The notes under the pieces were generated by a model. It made no database searches and had not been told where the DNA came from. It was given only the letters and a program-made list of their open reading frames with translations. A DNA stretch of 19,055 nt from Ktedonobacter sp. 13_1_20CM_4_53_11 (GTDB lineage: Bacteria > Chloroflexota > Ktedonobacteria > Ktedonobacterales > Ktedonobacteraceae), in contig MNIY01000042.1 of the NCBI GenBank assembly GCA_001919995.1, positions 1 to 19,055 on the forward strand. The letters are read 5' to 3'. The position numbers and the translations under genes are program-made. Below, one piece after another: positions 15,665 through 19,055 of this stretch (its first letter is position 1; each line of letters opens with the position of its first letter).

Positions 15665-15804
15665 AGGACATTCATCCAACGTTGCCTGGATGGATTTTTG
15701 GGAAATTGTGTCCGAAAATGCGACACAAATGTTTAGGACATTCATCCAGAGTTGACTGGATAGATTTTTGGGAAATTGTGTCCGAAAACGCGACACAAAT
15801 ATTT
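15665..15804. repeat. tandem direct repeat, two 70-bp units
   Basis: Unit 1 (15665-15734) and unit 2 (15735-15804) abut exactly and differ at 6 of 70 positions. Each unit holds two small hairpins: ATCCA(G)/(C)TGGAT near position 10-27 and TTGTGTC/GACACAA at positions 42-48 and 58-64. Three of the six differences (units' positions 15, 16 and 21) fall at the first stem-loop, yet it is kept in both units with a slightly shifted stem. A 1-nt change falls in the loop of the second. The remaining stretch 15805-15934 shows nothing further that I can assign. No coding potential is evident in the repeat. Confidence 0.85.
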
Positions 15805-15934
15805 GGATTTGCAGAGTTTATGCTGGCGTTTCGTTGTGGCGCGGGCGATGAAGTGGGTGGTCATTTGCGGCTCCTTGATGGTATTTCTTTCCTATTCTAT
15901 TTCTTTGTGTGGGATGCGAAAGGGGAAGGTGGTC

Positions 15935-15963
15935 TTGACATTTGCCAACGAGGCTGGTATTCT
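15935..15963 (+). promoter_or_regulatory. sigma70 promoter of the MarR regulator
   Basis: A perfect TTGACA (15935-15940), 17-nt spacer and TATTCT (15958-15963), about 75 nt upstream of the marR-type gene. Confidence 0.7.
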
Positions 15964-15980
15964 ATTTTCATAATGAAAAT
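15964..15980. promoter_or_regulatory. palindromic operator at the MarR promoter
   Basis: ATTTTCA-TAA-TGAAAAT is a perfect dyad with 7-bp arms directly after the -10 box, covering the expected transcription start. MarR proteins typically bind AT-rich palindromes of this size at their own promoters, so autorepression is likely. The core TTTCA-N3-TGAAA recurs at 16596-16608. Confidence 0.6.
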
Positions 15981-16038
15981 ATATGAAAAAGGGGGAAGCC
16001 GGGTGACACTGGCAACAAGTCGAGCATGAAGGAGACAC

Positions 16039-16533
16039 ATGGAAAGCTCATTGTTTCCTGATCGCCAGCAGATGACAACGGCCTTGCTCAAATTCGTCTT
16101 CTTTCTGAGCGATATGGTGAATGAACAACAGTGGAACTTCGAGCAGCAGATGAAGGGATGCCATCCAGAGGATGTGCGCGTGCTCTTCCTCTGGATAGAA
16201 CCACGTGGTCCGTTGATGGTCAAGGAAATTGCTCACGAACTCAATGGCGTCAGCCTGAGTACGCTCACGCGTATCTTAGATCGGCTGGAGCAGCAAGACT
16301 ATATCAGTCGCATGCTCAATCCACAGGATCGGCGCAGTTTCCGGGTGATGCCGACGGAGCGAGGGCAGCAGACCATTGATACGTTCATGCAGGAATGGCG
16401 AACAGTGGCGCAGAACATCCTAGGCGTGCTGACGCCGACCGAACAACTGATACTCATTGAGTTACTCAATAAGGTGCAACGGCACTGGCCGTCCCAAAAA
16501 GATGCTCATGACAGGGCCTCTGGGGAAAGATAG
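16039..16533 (+). CDS. MarR-family transcriptional regulator
   Basis: A 164-residue winged-helix DNA-binding protein, expected to be a dimer that leaves its operator when it binds a small phenolic ligand or is oxidised. The HTH lies at about 58-84 (LMVKEIAHELNGVSLSTLTRIL DRLEQQ region) and the wing has the conserved NPQDRRSFRVMPTERG (D97, R98, R99). N- and C-terminal helices form the dimer interface. AAGGAG lies 6-7 nt before the ATG. Its promoter carries a palindrome, and a shorter match lies upstream of the following nitroreductase gene, so that gene is the likely target. A terminator-like repeat overlaps its 3' end. Confidence 0.9.
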   Translation: MESSLFPDRQQMTTALLKFVFFLSDMVNEQQWNFEQQMKGCHPEDVRVLFLWIEPRGPLMVKEIAHELNGVSLSTLTRILDRLEQQDYISRMLNPQDRRSFRVMPTERGQQTIDTFMQEWRTVAQNILGVLTPTEQLILIELLNKVQRHWPSQKDAHDRASGER

Positions 16534-16566
16534 TCTTCATATCGGTGGAAAGAGCATCTTTTTTTT
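16496..16566 (+). terminator. terminator-like inverted repeat with 8-T tail after the MarR gene
   Basis: AAAAAGATGCTC (16496-16507, inside the end of the CDS) and GAGCATCTTTTT (16552-16563) are perfect 12-bp inverted repeats ending in eight T residues (16559-16566). The loop is long (44 nt), so it may be partly inefficient. It separates the regulator from the nitroreductase gene. Confidence 0.6.
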
Positions 16567-16595
16567 GTCGCAAAAATGCTACCAAATTTGTACTA

Positions 16596-16608
16596 TTTCA
16601 AAATGAAA
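16596..16608. promoter_or_regulatory. second TTTCA-N3-TGAAA palindrome, upstream of the nitroreductase gene
   Basis: TTTCA-AAA-TGAAA shares the 5-bp arms and 3-nt spacing of the operator at the MarR promoter. A possible TACTAT -10 box (16591-16596) overlaps it, but the matching -35 is weak. It lies about 130 nt before the ATG at 16736. Confidence 0.5.
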
Positions 16609-16735
16609 CCTTATGTCAGGCGAATGGCTCGCAGCACACAGCAAGTAAATGATTGAGGTCTCAAGGGAGTACACCTTCCCCCGACCTGGGGAGAAGATCA
16701 ATCTCTGCTATAAGCACAAAAGATGGAGGAACATC

Positions 16736-17161
16736 ATGCCAGAGAAAACGGCAAAGCTGAGTATGTTCTCGCTTATCCTGTACAACTTAACAGGATGGCG
16801 CATTCAAATGAACGATGCGCAGGACCCGGTCGGCCTTTTTGCGCTCACCACAACGGGGCGCAAATCTGGCCAACCACGCACGGTCTCGCTGATCTACATC
16901 AAAAGCGGGTCCGCATATGCCGTGGCCGCAACCAACGCCGGTCGCGACAAACATCCCGGCTGGTACTTCAACTTGCTCAGTAATCCACAGGTGATGGTAC
17001 GCATAAAAAAACAGCACTTCAAAGCGGTCGCGGAAACGGCGGACCCAGCACAAAGAAAACAGCTCTGGGAGCAACTGGTAGAAGCAGCGCCTATGTTTGC
17101 GCGTTACGAGCGTACAACCAGCCGCGAAATCCCGATGGTACTCTTGCGCCCGGTAGAGTAA
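16736..17161 (+). CDS. DDN-type F420-dependent nitroreductase family protein (DUF385)
   Basis: A 141-residue single-domain split-barrel flavin/deazaflavin-binding protein. LTTTGRKSGQPRTVSLIYI and the later DKHPGWYFNLLSNPQVMV are the hallmarks of the deazaflavin (F420H2)-dependent nitroreductase family, which reduces nitro groups, quinones or enones. The ATG at 16736 is chosen because GGAGGA (16725-16730) lies 5 nt before it; a longer in-frame extension to 16649 lacks an SD. The palindrome at 16596-16608 suggests control by the MarR protein next door. A role in detoxifying quinones or aromatic products is an inference. Confidence 0.85.
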   Translation: MPEKTAKLSMFSLILYNLTGWRIQMNDAQDPVGLFALTTTGRKSGQPRTVSLIYIKSGSAYAVAATNAGRDKHPGWYFNLLSNPQVMVRIKKQHFKAVAETADPAQRKQLWEQLVEAAPMFARYERTTSREIPMVLLRPVE

Positions 17162-17198
17162 TCACGAAGCACTGTGATAAAGCGCTATCGATTGCTAT

Positions 17199-17210
17199 CT
17201 ACAACTGTAG
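17199..17210. promoter_or_regulatory. short dyad CTACA-AC-TGTAG before the VOC gene
   Basis: A 12-bp dyad with 5-bp arms in the 157-nt gap between the nitroreductase and VOC genes. Such a short dyad can occur by chance and no promoter is evident beside it. Confidence 0.2.
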
Positions 17211-17318
17211 TAGTAGGCAACTGTTACTGACATAGCAAAACGTTGAATTATGTGGGAGTCAGTGTCACAATGAAGGAGGATAGATAGGCGGCAAACAGAA
17301 AGACAGGGAGGGCAAGAG

Positions 17319-17720
17319 TTGTTACGAAAAATTGACTGCGTGATGATCCGGGTGGATGATGTCGAGGCGGCAGCGGCTTATTATACAGAGGTATTCGGGT
17401 TGCGCCCAAATTGGAGTGGGGACGATTCAATCGGACTGGTGTTTCCCGAGACTGACGCGGAAATTGTGCTCCACCGCGATCCAGATATCCCTTCACGGGT
17501 GGAGGTACACTACCTGGTCGATGATGTCGTCGCTGTCGTGGCAGACTATGTGGCGAAAGGATGTCGCCTGCTTGTTGAGCCGTTCGATATTACGATTGGG
17601 AAATGCGCGGTGATCAAAGACCCATTTGGCACGCGGCTGTGCATTCTTGATATGACGAAAGGGCCTCGTCCACTTAACCTGGCTGAATCAACGAGGAAGG
17701 ATGTGAACACGAATAGTTGA
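17319..17720 (+). CDS. VOC (glyoxalase/bleomycin-resistance fold) protein with unusual ligand residues
   Basis: A 133-residue VOC-superfamily protein of two beta-alpha-beta-beta-beta units: IDCVMIRVDDVEAAAAYYTEVFGL in the first and VEVHYLVDDVVAVVADYVAKGCRL to DPFGTRLCILDM in the second. Where metal-binding members usually have His at the first strand and Glu after DPxG, this one has Cys7 and Cys108; His64 is kept. It may bind a different metal, or be a binding or resistance protein rather than an enzyme. The TTG start at 17319 is supported by GGAGGG (17307-17312) 6 nt before it. It ends 15 nt from the convergent toxin gene. Confidence 0.8.
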   Translation: MLRKIDCVMIRVDDVEAAAAYYTEVFGLRPNWSGDDSIGLVFPETDAEIVLHRDPDIPSRVEVHYLVDDVVAVVADYVAKGCRLLVEPFDITIGKCAVIKDPFGTRLCILDMTKGPRPLNLAESTRKDVNTNS

Positions 17721-17735
17721 CCGACCTGGTGCGAT

Positions 17736-18140
17736 TCATGCTATTTCTGGAGGTATGCCATGTGTGGCTGTCTGCAACCAATCTGTGAGTTGTTCTTTGC
17801 TCATGCTTCCGCTGGCAACTGCCATCATGGCTTGATAGTAATCAATCTCGGTGGCCGTCGGCTCCAAGTCATTGAGTTGAAGAAAGGTAAACATCGCCAT
17901 GCCTGCTGTGCGTTTGTTGCCATCGAGAAAGGGATGATTTTGACTGAGATGGAAACCGTATGCGGCAGCCATGTGGAAGATGGTTGAGTGTAGGAACTGA
18001 CCGCTGAATTGCGCTTGTGGCATGTGGAGGGCGGAATCCAATGCAGAGGCATCGCGTACCCCATATTTGCCGCCATATAAGCGGATCTGATCATCATGAA
18101 TTGCCAGGATAATAGCTTCAGAGAGGAAGCGAATCATCAT
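17736..18140 (-). CDS. doc: Doc-family (death-on-curing, Fic fold) toxin
   Basis: A 134-residue Fic/Doc protein. HPFLDGNKR at 69-77 is the catalytic Doc motif (HxFx[D/N][A/G]NKR), including His69, the acidic Asp73, Asn75, Lys76 and Arg77. Doc toxins are kinases that phosphorylate elongation factor Tu and halt translation. The ATG at 18140 (a second ATG follows at once) is 2 nt after the antitoxin stop, so translation is coupled and the antitoxin is made first. Its length is close to phage P1 Doc. No motif damage is visible, so it is probably active. Confidence 0.9.
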   Translation of the reverse strand: MMIRFLSEAIILAIHDDQIRLYGGKYGVRDASALDSALHMPQAQFSGQFLHSTIFHMAAAYGFHLSQNHPFLDGNKRTAGMAMFTFLQLNDLEPTATEIDYYQAMMAVASGSMSKEQLTDWLQTATHGIPPEIA

Positions 18141-18142
18141 GC

Positions 18143-18367
18143 TTACTCAGCCAGTTTACGGTTCGCATTGCGATATCGCGGCTCAACCTTTTGATAGGCG
18201 GCCCATTCATCTTGAAAATCATTGGTGGCCCGATTGAGCACGATTCGATCTCCTGCAACTTCAATAGCAACATCGTCATTCTCATGTAAATGCAGGGCCT
18301 CTACTACTGATGCTGGGAGTGTTACGGTCATTGAGTTTCCAACTCTGCGTAGTTTCACGACTTGCAT
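18143..18367 (-). CDS. AbrB/MazE-type (SpoVT-AbrB) antitoxin
   Basis: A 74-residue antitoxin. The N-terminal swapped-hairpin DNA-binding domain (about 1-46) has VVKLRRVGNSMTVTLPASVVEAL and the IEVAGDRIVLNR strand pair. The charged C-terminal tail (about 50-74, DEWAAYQKVEPRYRN) would bind the toxin. The ATG at 18367 has a strong SD (GGAGGAG) on its strand; the longer frame to 18400 has none. It precedes the Doc toxin by 2 nt. The domain probably represses its own promoter by binding the dyad at 18391-18410. Confidence 0.85.
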   Translation of the reverse strand: MQVVKLRRVGNSMTVTLPASVVEALHLHENDDVAIEVAGDRIVLNRATNDFQDEWAAYQKVEPRYRNANRKLAE

Positions 18368-18390
18368 TATGCTCCTCCTTCTATCCCTTT

Positions 18391-18410
18391 GTATATACAT
18401 AAGTGTATAC
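18391..18410. promoter_or_regulatory. operator dyad of the toxin-antitoxin operon
   Basis: GTATATACATAAGTGTATAC has 5-bp outer arms GTATA/TATAC, and an 8-bp self-complementary GTATATAC at its left. It overlaps the -10 box of the predicted promoter and lies just before the antitoxin gene, as expected for autoregulation. Confidence 0.5.
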
Positions 18411-18431
18411 GAAAGGATGGTTTGTTGTCAA
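18404..18431 (-). promoter_or_regulatory. promoter of the antitoxin-toxin operon
   Basis: On the - strand, a perfect TTGACA (18431-18426), 16-nt spacer, then TATACA (18409-18404), giving a leader of roughly 30 nt before the ATG at 18367. Confidence 0.6.
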
Positions 18432-18516
18432 GAGGTGGTGTACCGATGTACCGATTCTCTTTGACAGACTAAGATGGACTCTTTCGTCAAGACAATAGGA
18501 AAGGCCATTCTAAGAG

Positions 18517-19055
18517 CTACCCTCCTCCTTTTTCTGAAATGATTCGTAATACGACTGGAATAGGTCTATCGTAATAGTCTGTAATATCGACTCCGTAGAT
18601 AGCCTTGACACGCGCAATGAGTTCCTGCCGTCCGCCAGGAATATAGATCTGTTCCCATACCTCCAGGGTGCTTTCATTGGAAACGAAAGAAGTGCTGTAG
18701 GAGGTTCCGAAGATCCGTTCCCAAAAGTCATTAACGAAGGGACGAACCTTTTCCATCTGATCATTTGGAGCAAACGTCGGAACTCGTTTGCCACTTCCTG
18801 GAAGCGGAAGAGGCTCTCTACGACTTTGGAGAAACTGCACCCGCTCTTCAAACTTCGGGCGCAGCTTGTGTATGGCTTCCTCTTCCGTTTGACCATCAGC
18901 AATCAACGATGCAAACTCTTCGATCGATGCCCAATAGCCAGGACGATATCGAAGCTTCCCAGTTTTAATGTCATAGTCTTCAAAACGATAGGTGTCGGAA
19001 AGACCATAACCTCGCCAGTTCTGACGTATAACTTCGCCAGCCCATTGAGCTTGAA
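18517..19055 (-). CDS. hypothetical protein, possibly HicB-like N-terminal part (5' truncated)
   Basis: The frame is open to the right edge (first complete codon ends at 19053), giving at least 178 residues. An internal TTG at 18906 is unlikely to be the real start. A middle section, RYRPGYWASIEEFASLIADG followed by QTEEEAIHKL, resembles the strand-loop-helix of HicB-like proteins. A C-terminal part with DFWERIFGTSYSTSFVSNES and then a hydrophobic IYGVDITDYYDRPIPVVLRII section resembles small uncharacterised bacterial proteins that I recognise only loosely. No catalytic motif is seen. It is read in the same direction as the toxin-antitoxin pair but lies upstream, with a promoter between them. 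Confidence 0.55.
   Translation of the reverse strand, partial: QAQWAGEVIRQNWRGYGLSDTYRFEDYDIKTGKLRYRPGYWASIEEFASLIADGQTEEEAIHKLRPKFEERVQFLQSRREPLPLPGSGKRVPTFAPNDQMEKVRPFVNDFWERIFGTSYSTSFVSNESTLEVWEQIYIPGGRQELIARVKAIYGVDITDYYDRPIPVVLRIISEKGGG

Noticed and set aside
15848..15973. A 41-codon frame with a hydrophobic N-terminus before the MarR gene
   Set aside because: It has no SD and runs through the MarR promoter and operator, so it is more likely chance than a small membrane peptide.
15682..16029. A 115-codon frame across the tandem repeats
   Set aside because: It consists mostly of the duplicated non-coding repeat and promoter sequence, with no SD and no recognisable domain.
1..19055. CRISPR arrays, tRNA or rRNA genes, transposase genes
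   Set aside because: I saw no regularly spaced repeat-spacer pattern, no tRNA- or rRNA-like sequence and no transposase or integrase motif in any frame.

Overview
The window looks like part of a bacterial chromosome of moderate GC content. It carries strong Shine-Dalgarno sites, sigma70-type promoters and tightly packed operons. The gene families together (FHA-ABC fusion transporter, PRC-barrel/MgtE_N/CBS protein next to CTP synthase, F420-type nitroreductase, COG2220-type MBL protein, AbrB-Doc pair) fit a soil Chloroflexota of the Ktedonobacteria type best. That placement is inferred from family composition, not from a marker phylogeny.

Region 1 (1-10033, all + strand) looks like a piece of a specialised-metabolite locus. 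In order it holds the 3' end of an alpha/beta hydrolase, a flavin-dependent halogenase with the WxWxIP and FxxPxxSxG motifs, a large three-FHA/ABC/ABC2-membrane fusion transporter, an intact ketosynthase (KS-alpha), its catalytically dead partner (KS-beta, chain-length-factor type), and a PHBH-fold aromatic hydroxylase. A plausible reading is that KS-alpha/KS-beta build a polyketide chain, the hydroxylase and halogenase decorate the product, and the FHA-ABC protein exports it or is controlled by phosphorylation. No acyl carrier protein, ketoreductase or cyclase gene is visible, so the system is incomplete here or uses parts encoded elsewhere. Several inverted repeats sit at gene starts: a 16-bp perfect palindrome in the likely 5' leader of the transporter, and a 12-bp inverted repeat whose right arm contains the hydroxylase ribosome binding site.

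Region 2 (10111-15568, all - strand) is more housekeeping. Read in transcription order it holds an MBL-fold protein, pyrG (CTP synthase), a PRC-barrel/MgtE_N/CBS protein 2 nt behind pyrG, and an FGGY sugar kinase (gluconokinase-like). A hairpin with a T-rich tail separates the MBL gene from pyrG.

Region 3 (15569-17720) starts with a 470-bp gene-free stretch. This holds a strong 13-15 bp hairpin, a dyad that may be the MBL promoter/operator, two 70-bp tandem repeats and a good sigma70 promoter with a palindromic operator. Then come a MarR regulator, a DDN-type (F420-dependent) nitroreductase whose upstream region carries the same TTTCA-N3-TGAAA palindrome, and a VOC/glyoxalase-fold protein.

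Region 4 (17736-19055, - strand) holds an AbrB-type antitoxin/Doc toxin operon with its own promoter/operator, and a hypothetical protein truncated by the right edge.

The most promising material is the KS-alpha/KS-beta-halogenase-hydroxylase-FHA transporter locus in a probable non-actinobacterial host, followed by the small MarR regulon and the tandem repeats.
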